The notes below the pieces were generated by a model that did not search any database, was not told the DNA's origin, and saw nothing but the letters and a program-made list of their open reading frames with translations. The position numbers were made by a program, and so were the translations under genes. 64,000 bases of DNA from Aquimarina sp. TRL1 (GTDB lineage Bacteria; Bacteroidota; Bacteroidia; Flavobacteriales; Flavobacteriaceae). Positions 52,232 through 61,418 of the stretch are shown here, in pieces; within the stretch, counting starts at the first letter, position 1; the number at the start of each line of letters is the position of its first letter. The stretch spans positions 3,090,501 to 3,154,500 of the forward strand of contig NZ_CP053590.1 of assembly GCF_013365535.1 (NCBI RefSeq), in the 5' to 3' direction.

Positions 52232-52423
52232 TTATAAAGGAAAGCAATCTACGCTAACCATTACACATGTTTTATAAATATCCGGGAGGTTGTGATATTG
52301 AGCACAGGTGACCACTATAGGACCATTGTATTCAGAACAACGGTTTCTATGAATACCTCCACAAATGAGTTTCTGTTCGGATTTTGATAATTTTCTTGCT
52401 GATTTTAAGAGTAAATCTTTCAT
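52232..52423 (-). CDS. Double-glycine-leader peptide precursor, bacteriocin-like (63 aa)
   Basis: The 23-residue leader MKDLLLKSARKLSKSEQKL... ends ICGG, the classic double-glycine cleavage site for a peptidase-containing ABC exporter. The 40-residue core (from IHRNRCSEYNG) has four cysteines (core positions about 6, 17, 29 and 36), so two disulfides are likely. It ends VSVDCFPL. It looks like an unmodified or lightly modified secreted peptide. No exporter or modification gene is adjacent, although exporters are often distant in Bacteroidota. The 95-residue frame upstream may share its transcript. Confidence 0.65.
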   Translation of the reverse strand: MKDLLLKSARKLSKSEQKLICGGIHRNRCSEYNGPIVVTCAQYHNLPDIYKTCVMVSVDCFPL

Positions 52424-52487
52424 AATGTGTTAAAAAAAATAAATAGTGTGTATCGTATATTGATGAATATTGATTCTTTTGCAGGAG

Positions 52488-52775
52488 CTATGTAGCAGGT
52501 GTTTTTGACAAAGCTTGCAGATTTTTCAAATGGTTCTTGTACAATATGTATTGTTTGTTTTTTGAGTTTTTAGATTTGAAAAAAGAGAGCGTGGCATCAG
52601 AGCTGACAGGGATACCAATTTCTAGTAAGAAACTTTTATACGATTTGGGAATATAGCAGTTGCCATGTAGGTGTAATAAGGAATATTTCTGTACAGAAAA
52701 GAATTGATTCAGAGTTCTTTGAATACAGGATATGGTTACCCCTTTAATTAAGGAATTTACTATTTGTCTTTTCAT
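52488..52775 (-). CDS. Small protein of unknown function (95 aa) upstream of the GG-leader peptide
   Basis: It starts MKRQIVNSLIKGVTISC and is rich in Ser, Lys and Leu, with YSLLHLHGNCYIPKSYKSFL in the middle. No motif or signal is convincing. It lies 64 nt upstream of the GG-leader gene on the same strand, so it may be a second, less typical secreted peptide or a partner of it. Coding status is uncertain. Confidence 0.45.
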   Translation of the reverse strand: MKRQIVNSLIKGVTISCIQRTLNQFFSVQKYSLLHLHGNCYIPKSYKSFLLEIGIPVSSDATLSFFKSKNSKNKQYILYKNHLKNLQALSKTPAT

Positions 52776-52981
52776 TTAGGTTTATTAGTTTTTTAAATAA
52801 AAACACTGTTGGGGTATGATTTCCATTATAAATATAGGCAAGATTCTATTATTTTAGAAGGATTTAACGTTTTATTATTAAGACAGATAGAGAGTTTTAA
52901 TGTAATAATAACAAGAATGTCTTCCAAAAACATCGTGGAATCCCTGTAAATAAAGGTTTCTCTTTTTGTATCAAAAACTAC

Positions 52982-53746
52982 TTACTTGTTAATAAGTAAA
53001 TAAGGAATTTTATCCAAATTCCAATCGATGACTAGTCCCTTGGCTAATGATTTAGCAATTGCTGTTCCATATAGATATTCTGTAAGATATAAGGCAGCTT
53101 CAAAACTTTTGGCTCCTCCGGAAGAGGTGATATATTTTCCGTCATGAACAAAAAACACCTGTTCTCTTATATCCAGATGTGGGAATTTTTGACGCATTGT
53201 ATCAATATCTCCAGGAAAAGTGGTAGCGACCTTACCATCTAATAATCCGGCTTGTGCCAATACAAAAGCTCCATCACAATGCGAAGTGACAAAAGAAGCT
53301 TGCTCCGCAGTTTTTTTTACAAAATCAATCATATCCGTATCATCTAAGTCAGTATCCAGATGATGTTCAGCACTGGGGATTACCAGAATGTCGATATGGG
53401 GTAATGTATCTTGTCTGTAATTAAAGTCAGGGAGTAATCGCATCCCTTCAAAAGTTGTAATAGGTTCATGAGTATTTGCCACTGTAAATACATTCATCGG
53501 TTTTATATTTTTCCTGAATATAGTATGCTGGAAAATGTCATATGGAGCCGTCAATTCTGTATTGTAAGTTCCATCCATGATTAAAAATGCGACATTGTAT
53601 CGGTTAGGAGCTAATGTAACAGTAGAGGAGGACTGCTCTTTTTGTTTTTTAGGAACCTCCGTACAGTGACTTAAGAGGAAAAAAAATAATAAAAACCATA
53701 AAGAAGATACGTTGTTAGTATTGATTATTTTATAGAACAGGTTCAT
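52982..53746 (-). CDS. DJ-1/PfpI family lipoprotein
   Basis: The 254-residue protein has a long hydrophobic leader ending FFLLSHC, a plausible lipobox (about residue 29). A DJ-1/PfpI domain follows (about 45-250): NVAFLIMDGTYNTELTAPYD, then HIDILVIPSAEHH and the nucleophile elbow FVTSHCDGAFVLAQAG, whose Cys is the catalytic residue. Exported DJ-1-like proteins may act as amidases, deglycases or chaperones; the substrate is unknown. It follows the T9SS repeat-protein gene across a terminator. Confidence 0.88.
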   Translation of the reverse strand: MNLFYKIINTNNVSSLWFLLFFFLLSHCTEVPKKQKEQSSSTVTLAPNRYNVAFLIMDGTYNTELTAPYDIFQHTIFRKNIKPMNVFTVANTHEPITTFEGMRLLPDFNYRQDTLPHIDILVIPSAEHHLDTDLDDTDMIDFVKKTAEQASFVTSHCDGAFVLAQAGLLDGKVATTFPGDIDTMRQKFPHLDIREQVFFVHDGKYITSSGGAKSFEAALYLTEYLYGTAIAKSLAKGLVIDWNLDKIPYLLINK

Positions 53747-53798
53747 ATGGCTGGATTAAAATGTCAGCACTAAAGATACAACTTGTACTAAAAAATAG

Positions 53799-53829
53799 AA
53801 AAGTGCTGACATCTTATGTCAGCACTTTT
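53799..53829. terminator. Perfect terminator after the T9SS repeat protein
   Basis: AAAAGTGCTGACAT (53799-53812) pairs perfectly with ATGTCAGCACTTTT (53816-53829) around a 3-nt loop. A further copy of ATGTCAGCACT lies at 53761-53771. Confidence 0.85.
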
Positions 53830-53852
53830 AGGTGCTTAGCGAAGCTAATGTA

Positions 53853-56800
53853 TCAACGTTTTATTATTTTAAAACGTTCCTGGAATGTATTTCCTGATAT
53901 TTGTATAATATAGATACCAGGAGCTACATTAGAGGCATCCCATGTCCATCGTTCCTTGAGGTATACATCTTTATAAGTAGCAATTTCATTTCCTGAACTA
54001 TTGAAGATCTGAATACTTGCTTTTGTTGCTCTTTTTTGTTTTCTCAACCCTTGGACATCAATAACAAATTGACTGGAAGAAGGATTAGGCCAGACATACT
54101 GACTGTTCAAAGTAGTTAGTGGATGTTTCTCCTTGTTAGGGATATCTCCTTCTACAGATCCGAATAATTGGAAGATGTGGTCTTGAGGTTGTTGCCCAAG
54201 AACAATGGAGGCAGGTGTCCATTCCTGGAAAATACCACTTCCATATAGATCTATATTTGATCGGAAGTTGGATTCGTGCCCAATACCGCCTTCTTGTGTT
54301 GTCCAGTTCCATTCCAGGTAATACGGATAAAAGTTAAGATGTGGTTGTACAGATATCCAATAATGACCAGAAGATAAAGTAATAGGCTCTGAGAAGTTGA
54401 TGTGTATATTGCTTTCTTCTGTAGTAAACGAAGAATCAGTAAGGTCTTGTTTGATAACTTCTTTTCCGGGAACTCCATTGTTGTCTTCATATATGACAAA
54501 TGTCACTTTTGAAGCTTCTATAGCAGTTCCGAACCCATGAGCTACAACTTTTTCTATATTCCAGCTACTTCCTTCCGGGACGATCAAATCATCGGCACAT
54601 TGCGTATATGTATTGGTATCTGTATGAAAGTTAGACGATATTATGAATGTCGGAGCATCAATTTGTTCGTAGATCCCTGAAGGAATTACATTGACTGTGA
54701 ATCCGGTAGTGGTCTTTTCTTTTTCTGAAGAGGCGTGTAATTCAATGCTGGATTTTCCAAAAGTATCTTTGGTATAGGTGATTGTTAATGTATTGTCAAC
54801 CAGCTTTGTTTTTACAATCTCAGGATGAGAGTTGTTAACTTTTATTGAGATTGGTTTTTGCTGACTATGTTTGAATACATCTTGAATGTCTATCTCAATA
54901 GTTCCGTCTTCTATCCCGTTCACAACTTGGTTTTCCAGGAATTTATTCACTTTTAAGGATGGGGTAGGGAATGGAAAAATCATGGGGAGTTTTGCGCTAT
55001 ATACACCATTTCCATGAACCGCCAGTGCAATCAACCCATCTTTTCGAACTTCAATATCCTCAGCTATATTATTTCCAATTCTGAAAGATTCTTTAAACCA
55101 CTTGGTGTTTTTGCCATTTATATAAGTGCTGTAATATAAACCTGTACTGGTCGCTACGATTATTTTTTGGAAATACTGACCAAAAGACTGTTCGCTGCTC
55201 CCAAAAAAAGCTGCTGCTCTAACAGAAGGACCATTTCCACTGCCGTCAGGGTGTTCTTCTAGGTTACCACTGATATCTGTCCAGGAATCACCGGCATCAT
55301 CTGACAGAAAAACACTGGGAATACCATAGTTAGAGAAAACAGCAATAACACGATCTGCATTAGAAGGATCAACAGCAATGTGGTTGATGAATCCAGTTGG
55401 GAGTCCTTTATCTGTTCCTCCAACAGATACAACCTGATAAGTATCCAGGTTCGCATTGTCTATGCGGTAAATATTCCCATGGATTGTTCCGTAATACAGC
55501 CGGTTGGCAATAGGGTATGTAGAAACCGACAGCGCAGAAATAAGCTCATTTTGTGGAAGTTTTGTTTGTTTCATAGGACTCCAGTTGATCGGAGTACCAT
55601 TTCTGTTGGCATAATCTGTAGGTGGAATTTTGTCTAGATTATTATTGCGCCACATCATGTTATTTACAGGTAGATACATGATGTTGTCATTATTAGGGTC
55701 AAGCGCAAACTTAGTGTGAAATAATCCGGAAAAAGGAGCTGCAAAAGAAGGTTTGACATTGGTTTCAGAGGTTTGTTTTCCTGTGTCATTATATGTTTTC
55801 CTGTATACGCCTCCACGTTGTACAGACATATATTTTGTTTTGCCATTGTCAGCAAACGCATTATCCATTCCATCTCCTCCAAAAATCTCTTCCCAGTCTG
55901 TTTTGGGAGTATTGGTATTGGTATACCATGTTCCGTTATCCTGAAAACCTGCTATGATGTGATCCGTTTTACTTTGGTGATTAATTGATATAAAATAGGG
56001 CTGTGTAGTGATATATCCATTGTTTAAGGAGGTCCAGGTTACAGGAAATCCTTGATGTGTAGCCGTGATATCCTGTGTAATCTGTACTCCTCCGTCATTT
56101 CCTGATAATACTTTATTGGGATTAGAAGGGTAGAATACAAGAGCGTGTTGATCCGGGTGTTGATTTTTATATATGTAAGAGGAAGTAGGATCATCAGGAT
56201 CGAGTATGGGGCTATATCCTCCAATCCAATCTTTATCGGTAATCGGAGTAGCAAAACCATCCGTTGATCGATATAGATCTGTTCCTCCTAAAAAGATAAG
56301 TTCTGGATTCGTAGGGTGGATTTTTAAAACCATGTTATATCCTCCAAACAACTCCAATCTACCAAACCCTCCATTAGTAGGGAGGTTTTGTGTATAATCA
56401 ATCCATTTTTTTTTGTCGGCAAGGTATTTGTACAAAGCTGCCTGGATATATGGAGGCTTATTTTGATTCGCAAAAGAGAGAAAATAAACAGTGGACTCTA
56501 GAGAAGGAGCAATAGCGATAACGGATCTTCCATAGGTAGCCGGGAACCCTTCAGGGGTGATATTAGTCCAGGTATCTCCATGATCATCAGAGGAGAAAAA
56601 GCCTGAATTCTCCCCATTACCAGATGAAGTAGAGGCATATAAAAGACCTGTAGTACTTACTGTAATATCTGTCTGACCGTTTTGGTCGATCGGAAGGATT
56701 TCTTCAAAAGTTTTTCCTTCATCTTTTGACCGTAGAATCCCTTTTGCGGTGGCTACATAAAGATAACCATTTACAGGGCTAACAATAATAGAAAAAGATA

Positions 56801-57503
56801 TTTCAAACAAAGAAGTCCCAGGGGTGATATCATTGTCATAAGTGGCAGGAAGTAACGACCAGCTCTTTCCTCCATTTGTAGATTTATAGACTCCGTCACC
56901 TTCATAAAAAGCTCCAACTTTTCTGGCAGAATTACCTAGGGCTTCTCCAGAAGCATAATACCAAATATGTTCTTTTCCAGGTCTGGGATCTTGTGTGATA
57001 CAAGTAATACTGGGAGATTGATCCATTCTGGTGACTTTTTTCCAGTTTTTTCCACTATCAACAGATCTCCATAATCCTCCGGAGACTCCTCCTGCCAGAA
57101 TTATGTTCTCATCGGTTCTATCAATAGCTAATGCTCTGGTTCGCCCTCCAACATTATAGGGACCTCTGTTTTTCCAATAATAGTAATGACCATTTTTAGT
57201 TTTGGAAGAAGACATCATTTTTTGTATGTCTGTTCCAGAAGGAATTTTTGAAGAGAAAGAAAGTTCTTTGCTCCTGATACTCGAAGGAATTTTATTGGTT
57301 AGTGGATTCTTTAACCTTTCATACTCGAACTCCATCCGCTGGATTGCATTATCTCTCCGGTGAGACTCTTTTGCTTTTTTTGATTGAAGTTGACTGTCGT
57401 ACAGTTTTTGAGCAGGTTGTTTTTGCGCATGTAATGAATATTGCCAGCACATTAGTAAGGCAAGGTAGATACAGCTTTTGAAATTTATAAATGATTTGTG
57501 CAT
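53853..57503 (-). CDS. T9SS-secreted BNR/sortilin-like repeat protein (1216 aa)
   Basis: A signal peptide (IYLALLMCWQYSLHAQ) is followed by a large beta-propeller region (about 100-800) with many Asp-box turns such as SVDSGKNWKKV, STNGGKSWSLL, SSDDHGDTWTN and SDDAGDSWTDI. This is the pattern of sortilin/VPS10 and WD40-YVTN-like proteins. About 800-1130 holds an Ig-like or putative binding region. The C-terminus (YVWPNPSSSQFVIDVQG, then GIYIIQISGNTFQERFKIIK) is a T9SS type A sorting domain for export through the outer membrane. Probably a surface or secreted glycan- or protein-binding or degrading factor. It is monocistronic and ends at a perfect terminator. Confidence 0.93.
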   Translation of the reverse strand: MHKSFINFKSCIYLALLMCWQYSLHAQKQPAQKLYDSQLQSKKAKESHRRDNAIQRMEFEYERLKNPLTNKIPSSIRSKELSFSSKIPSGTDIQKMMSSSKTKNGHYYYWKNRGPYNVGGRTRALAIDRTDENIILAGGVSGGLWRSVDSGKNWKKVTRMDQSPSITCITQDPRPGKEHIWYYASGEALGNSARKVGAFYEGDGVYKSTNGGKSWSLLPATYDNDITPGTSLFEISFSIIVSPVNGYLYVATAKGILRSKDEGKTFEEILPIDQNGQTDITVSTTGLLYASTSSGNGENSGFFSSDDHGDTWTNITPEGFPATYGRSVIAIAPSLESTVYFLSFANQNKPPYIQAALYKYLADKKKWIDYTQNLPTNGGFGRLELFGGYNMVLKIHPTNPELIFLGGTDLYRSTDGFATPITDKDWIGGYSPILDPDDPTSSYIYKNQHPDQHALVFYPSNPNKVLSGNDGGVQITQDITATHQGFPVTWTSLNNGYITTQPYFISINHQSKTDHIIAGFQDNGTWYTNTNTPKTDWEEIFGGDGMDNAFADNGKTKYMSVQRGGVYRKTYNDTGKQTSETNVKPSFAAPFSGLFHTKFALDPNNDNIMYLPVNNMMWRNNNLDKIPPTDYANRNGTPINWSPMKQTKLPQNELISALSVSTYPIANRLYYGTIHGNIYRIDNANLDTYQVVSVGGTDKGLPTGFINHIAVDPSNADRVIAVFSNYGIPSVFLSDDAGDSWTDISGNLEEHPDGSGNGPSVRAAAFFGSSEQSFGQYFQKIIVATSTGLYYSTYINGKNTKWFKESFRIGNNIAEDIEVRKDGLIALAVHGNGVYSAKLPMIFPFPTPSLKVNKFLENQVVNGIEDGTIEIDIQDVFKHSQQKPISIKVNNSHPEIVKTKLVDNTLTITYTKDTFGKSSIELHASSEKEKTTTGFTVNVIPSGIYEQIDAPTFIISSNFHTDTNTYTQCADDLIVPEGSSWNIEKVVAHGFGTAIEASKVTFVIYEDNNGVPGKEVIKQDLTDSSFTTEESNIHINFSEPITLSSGHYWISVQPHLNFYPYYLEWNWTTQEGGIGHESNFRSNIDLYGSGIFQEWTPASIVLGQQPQDHIFQLFGSVEGDIPNKEKHPLTTLNSQYVWPNPSSSQFVIDVQGLRKQKRATKASIQIFNSSGNEIATYKDVYLKERWTWDASNVAPGIYIIQISGNTFQERFKIIKR

Positions 57504-58186
57504 GAAAAAAATACTTTTAAGGGGTTAATGTTGAGATAAAATTATAGAATCAAAGGAGGATAAAAAATGTTGTAATTCGCTATTTGTTAGTTATTTAACA
57601 TTTGTTTGGGCTTAAGCTCCTTTCGTTTTTTAGAAATTAAAAAGAAGGAATTAGGAAGGGAGAGCTATAGAAAAATAAAGGGAGTTACACTTTTTTAAAT
57701 AGTTGAATTATAGTCTTTTGTGTCCGTGTAAAATGAAAAAACCTTTTTTTTGAAGTTTAACAAAGTTTAAGTTTTTTTAACGATAACGGAAAACATATTT
57801 ACAATAAAATTATTAGGAAAAATAATGCAAAAAGGGAGTTTTTTTTGTGTAACTGTCTGTTAATTAGTTGGTGAGTTGCTGTTTTTTAATCGTTTTTAAA
57901 GAAGGAAGATACTTTGGAATGCTATTGCATTAAGAAATTTGTTTTACCTGATACTTATTACTAAACGATTTTTTAGGGAAAAAGAAAGGGAGTTTTTTTC
58001 TTTTAGTATACTGCATTCTGTTCTTTTTTTCTTTTGAAGGAAGGTGTTTTATAAGAATCGTGCTGATTTGTTTTGGTAATATGGCATATTCATTTGTTAA
58101 TATTGCTTAAATATGATTTATGTCATAGTCCTTCCTCTATGTTCCTCATAGTTTTGTAGTCTACTAATTAAAATCTGATAGAAGAT
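57504..58186. other. Gene-free divergent promoter region
   Basis: About 680 nt of strongly A+T-rich DNA between the divergent T9SS protein and PAS protein starts. I see no coding frame. An imperfect FNR/CRP-like dyad, ATGATTTATGTCAT (58113-58126), lies about 60 nt before the PAS gene. Confidence 0.5.
58113..58126. promoter_or_regulatory. Weak CRP/FNR-like dyad upstream of the PAS gene
   Basis: ATGA-TTTATG-TCAT is an inverted repeat with TGA/TCA half-sites, the spacing used by CRP/FNR proteins. It is less complete than the exact FNR box at 29030 and may be chance. Confidence 0.3.
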
Positions 58187-58789
58187 ATGGAAACTATGAA
58201 ATATCCAACCCCATTGGATGAAGAGATTATTTTGGATCCACAAGAAACAATCATGAGCAAGACAAATCCGCATGGAACGATTGAGTATGCGAATGATTAT
58301 TTTATGAATATATGTGGATACGAAGAACATGAATTGATTGGGAAACCACATAATATTATCAGACACCCCGATATGCCTAAAGTTATTTTTAAATGGCTAT
58401 GGGAACGTCTCAAAAAGAAAGAAAATATTCATGCATTGGTAAAGAACCTGGCTAAGGATGGTCGTTATTACTGGGTGATTACCGATTTTGAAGTGAAATG
58501 TAATGAATATGGAGAGATTGATTCTCTTTTTGCCAGAAGAAAAGCACCTCCAAGAAAAACCATCCAGCTAGTTAGAGAATTGTATAAAAAACTGCTGGCA
58601 ATAGAGAAAGCAAGTGGTGTAGAAGTCTCTGAGAAATATTTAATCGGTTTTCTGGAAGAAAAAGGAAAAACCTATGATGAATTTATAGAGGAGGTTTGTT
58701 TTATGGATAAGGAAAAAGAAAAGCCACTAGATCTTAAAGATCTGCAGTATCACAAAAGAAAAGGGCTTTTCGTAAGATTGTTTAGATAA
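58187..58789 (+). CDS. Aer-like soluble PAS-domain protein
   Basis: The 200-residue protein has one PAS domain (about 10-125): MSKTNPHGTIEYANDYFMNIC, YEEHELIGKPHNIIRHPDMP, FKWLWERLKKKENIHALVKN and DGRYYWVITDF. This matches the FAD-binding Aer/redox PAS group (IIRHPDMP is diagnostic). The C-terminal 70 residues are helical and basic. It has no methyl-accepting, kinase or GGDEF output. Flavobacteria lack flagellar chemotaxis, so it is an isolated redox or energy sensor of unknown partner. The ATG at 58187 is the natural start. Confidence 0.85.
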   Translation: METMKYPTPLDEEIILDPQETIMSKTNPHGTIEYANDYFMNICGYEEHELIGKPHNIIRHPDMPKVIFKWLWERLKKKENIHALVKNLAKDGRYYWVITDFEVKCNEYGEIDSLFARRKAPPRKTIQLVRELYKKLLAIEKASGVEVSEKYLIGFLEEKGKTYDEFIEEVCFMDKEKEKPLDLKDLQYHKRKGLFVRLFR

Positions 58790-59035
58790 TATAACCATTG
58801 CTAATGATGAGTTGATGATTACTTTTTGAAATAATAGCCATAGCACATAGTGAATGCATGTTATCTGAATGCCATAATAAGCTATTGGGATAAACTGATT
58901 GATCTTATGATCTGAGGGGTCATCAGTTTATGAAGTACAGTAGGATTGTTCTTTTACTTTCTTGTAAAAATCAAAATACCCTTTTACCCTTGAGAGAGGA
59001 ATCCGTTTGTGTCTTCACAGTTCAGATAATGGCGA

Positions 59036-59066
59036 AACAGCAAGTATGTACATACTTGCTGTTTTT
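59036..59066. terminator. Strong terminator before the NTF2-DJ-1 gene end
   Basis: AACAGCAAGTATG (59036-59048) pairs with CATACTTGCTGTT (59051-59063). A T-run follows on the + strand and an A-run precedes. It separates converging genes (rightward PAS, leftward NTF2-DJ-1). Confidence 0.85.
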
Positions 59067-59072
59067 TTTGAT

Positions 59073-60188
59073 TTATGATTTTTTGAGTAATTCTGTTATT
59101 TTTTTAGCAACAGCAGTAGATGATTGCGCATTTTGACCCGTAACCAGACGTTGATCCACTTCGATATGAGGAGTATTTCGTTTGGAAAATTTAAAAATTC
59201 CCCCATGGTTTTCGATAGTCTTTTTGATCAGAAAAGGAAACTCTTTGAAATAAGGAGCATCTTTTCTTTCGTAGTCATCAGGGTATCCATTGACTCGTTT
59301 TCCTGATACGAGGTATTTTCCATCTTTTGTTTTGAGGTAGGCGATTCCTGCGGTACCATGACATACAGATGAAATAATCCCTCCCTGTTCTTCATAAACA
59401 TGCATACTTATTTTTTGAATCTCCTTATTGGTAGGAACTCCGTACATAGCACTTCCCCCACCTACATAATACACCGCTTTATAGTTAGAAGCTTCTATCT
59501 CTATCGGTTTTTTTGTGTGTCCCAGGGCATACATGAAGTCACTGTTATATAAGTATTTTTTATACATAGGTATAGAAGTATTGATGTATGAAACAGGAAT
59601 GGGACCTCCATCTGGACTGACGAAATCTATAGAATACCCCTCGCTGGCAAATACCTCATAAGCATTGACAATTTCAGAAAAACTGTTTCCGGTATAAAGA
59701 TCAGAAGTTCCGTAATGATCTGCATTAGATACAATAAAGAGGATGCGATCTCCTTGTTTATTGGAGTTTTCTTTAGTCGCTGATTTACTCATGATTTTCC
59801 ATTGCCCATCCAGTTTTTTTAATAAAAACAAGTCAGTGAAACGAATGTTCTTTGCTGGAATTAGAATTTCTACTTTGGCTGTTGCGATGTCGTTTGTTTG
59901 ATCGATAGAAATGATGTTCCCAATACGTCCGTTAAACTTCCCTTTGCGAGCATCATTGTCAAACCAGGAGATGTATTTTTTTGAGGGGACAACCCTTAAA
60001 GCATTGTCTTTTCCGGAGAGGTAGAGGTTTGCATCTGAATAAAAGGCAGCAGCGATACGCTCGATGTTATTGTACGAGGTTCCCTGGATATAATGTTGTA
60101 AACAGGTATATATTTCTTCTTTCTCACTCTGGGCATTACTCAGATAGAAAAAGAAAGACATAAGAAGTAGGCATGTGTAATTTTTCAT
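59073..60188 (-). CDS. Fusion of NTF2-like and DJ-1/PfpI domains, secreted (371 aa)
   Basis: It has a signal peptide (MKNYTCLLLMSFFFYLSNAQ). The NTF2/SnoaL-like domain spans about residues 20-150 (EIYTCLQHYIQGTSYNNIERIA, then KVEILIPAKNIRFTDLFLL, and WKIMSKSATK). A DJ-1/PfpI domain fills about residues 155-371 (RILFIVSNADHYG, then KAVYYVGGGSAMYG and GIISSVCHGTAGIAYLKTKDG). The Cys in SSVCHG is the likely nucleophile and VDQRLVTGQNAQS follows, as in Hsp31-type proteins. The joint role is unknown. It follows a membrane AraC gene on the same strand. Confidence 0.9.
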   Translation of the reverse strand: MKNYTCLLLMSFFFYLSNAQSEKEEIYTCLQHYIQGTSYNNIERIAAAFYSDANLYLSGKDNALRVVPSKKYISWFDNDARKGKFNGRIGNIISIDQTNDIATAKVEILIPAKNIRFTDLFLLKKLDGQWKIMSKSATKENSNKQGDRILFIVSNADHYGTSDLYTGNSFSEIVNAYEVFASEGYSIDFVSPDGGPIPVSYINTSIPMYKKYLYNSDFMYALGHTKKPIEIEASNYKAVYYVGGGSAMYGVPTNKEIQKISMHVYEEQGGIISSVCHGTAGIAYLKTKDGKYLVSGKRVNGYPDDYERKDAPYFKEFPFLIKKTIENHGGIFKFSKRNTPHIEVDQRLVTGQNAQSSTAVAKKITELLKKS

Positions 60189-60326
60189 TATCGTTTATTT
60201 TTTGTTACGACAATGGTACTGCTTAACAACTTGTTTTAATCAATAAATTATAATTCTGTAGTACGGATTTATAATTTAGTAATGTTTTTTTTATGGGTAA
60301 TGATTTGTTTTTTAGTGAGGTATGGT

Positions 60327-61367
60327 TTAAGGGGCTAAGTTTTTTCTAAAAGAGGCAGGTGTCATTCCGGTTATTTTCTTAAACGTAGCATAAAACGTAG
60401 ATTTGGAATTAAAGCCGCATTCATATCCAATAGCTTCTATTGTCAGTTTAGGTTGATGTTCTAATAGGTGTGTTGCTTCCTTTATTCTGTATTCATTGAT
60501 ATACGAAGAGAAGGATTTTTCTGCATTATCATTGATTAATTGAGATAATTTATGAGGAATAATATGTAGTTTTTTTGCTACTTCTGGAAGCTTTAAATTC
60601 GCATCTTTATAGAGTTGCTCCTCAGTCATAAGACACGCTAATTTTTCTAATAATATAGAAGCTTCTTTATTGCTTATTTTTTTATCAGCATATTTAATAA
60701 AAGGAGACCTGGTAATTACAGATTGTTTTTTTCTATAGAAAAAGGTCAGTAATAAAAACAGGTATATAATAAAAGAAAAAGACAAAGCGCCTGCTATATA
60801 CGAAGTGTATGATGTTGTGTTATAAGCAACCCAGATAAGGATGTTACCAATGTAAATACTAATGATCCAAATATCAATACTTTTTCGGGTATTTTTGAGA
60901 AAAGAATAAAAAGTATGTCTTAAAATGTATCCTGTGGCAATAATATATAACAGCCATTGCAAATAGATGATTTTGAATATATATGTCTGCCATGGGCGAG
61001 GGTATGTCTCGTATGGATATAGAATTCCCATAAGAATAATTAGTAGCAAAATGGGGGTAAAATGATATCCCCAATATATTTTGGTAGCCCCATTGTTAAG
61101 CATGGATTTGACATAAAAAAATAAAGAAGGTCCGATAAGGAAACATGCCGATAAGCCTATTTGCAAATATATTTTGGCTAATTCGGGATTGAAATAATAA
61201 AAAATAGACTTGCCAATCCTAATACTGAGACTGAGTAACAAAACTCCTAAAAAATAGTTAGCTATTTTTTTAGGTCTGGCATATACAATAAAATAAATAC
61301 CTAATAATATTCCGTTAAATGCCCCAAGGGCACTAAAGAAAAATAGTAATTGATTACTCAATTGCAT
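60327..61367 (-). CDS. Membrane-bound AraC-type regulator
   Basis: The first 215 residues form about seven membrane helices, with IYFIVYARPKKIANYFLGVL and VYIGNILIWVAY-type hydrophobic stretches. A cytoplasmic AraC HTH at about 225-346 follows: EASILLEKLACLMTEEQLYK, LPEVAKKLHIIPHKLSQLIND, FSSYINEYRIKEATHLLEHQ and TIEAIGYECGFNSKSTFYATFKK. Such 7TM-AraC proteins are common in Flavobacteriaceae and may sense a membrane or external ligand. It lies 138 nt upstream of the NTF2-DJ-1 gene, a likely target. Confidence 0.9.
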   Translation of the reverse strand: MQLSNQLLFFFSALGAFNGILLGIYFIVYARPKKIANYFLGVLLLSLSIRIGKSIFYYFNPELAKIYLQIGLSACFLIGPSLFFYVKSMLNNGATKIYWGYHFTPILLLIILMGILYPYETYPRPWQTYIFKIIYLQWLLYIIATGYILRHTFYSFLKNTRKSIDIWIISIYIGNILIWVAYNTTSYTSYIAGALSFSFIIYLFLLLTFFYRKKQSVITRSPFIKYADKKISNKEASILLEKLACLMTEEQLYKDANLKLPEVAKKLHIIPHKLSQLINDNAEKSFSSYINEYRIKEATHLLEHQPKLTIEAIGYECGFNSKSTFYATFKKITGMTPASFRKNLAP

Positions 61368-61418
61368 ATGGTGACTATTCTATATTTGATTTGAACAATA
61401 AACAGAATAAAGGTAAAA

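Noticed and set aside
58930..59136. Rightward 68-residue frame with a hydrophobic stretch
   Set aside because: It runs through a perfect terminator hairpin and into the converging NTF2-DJ-1 gene, and its composition looks random.
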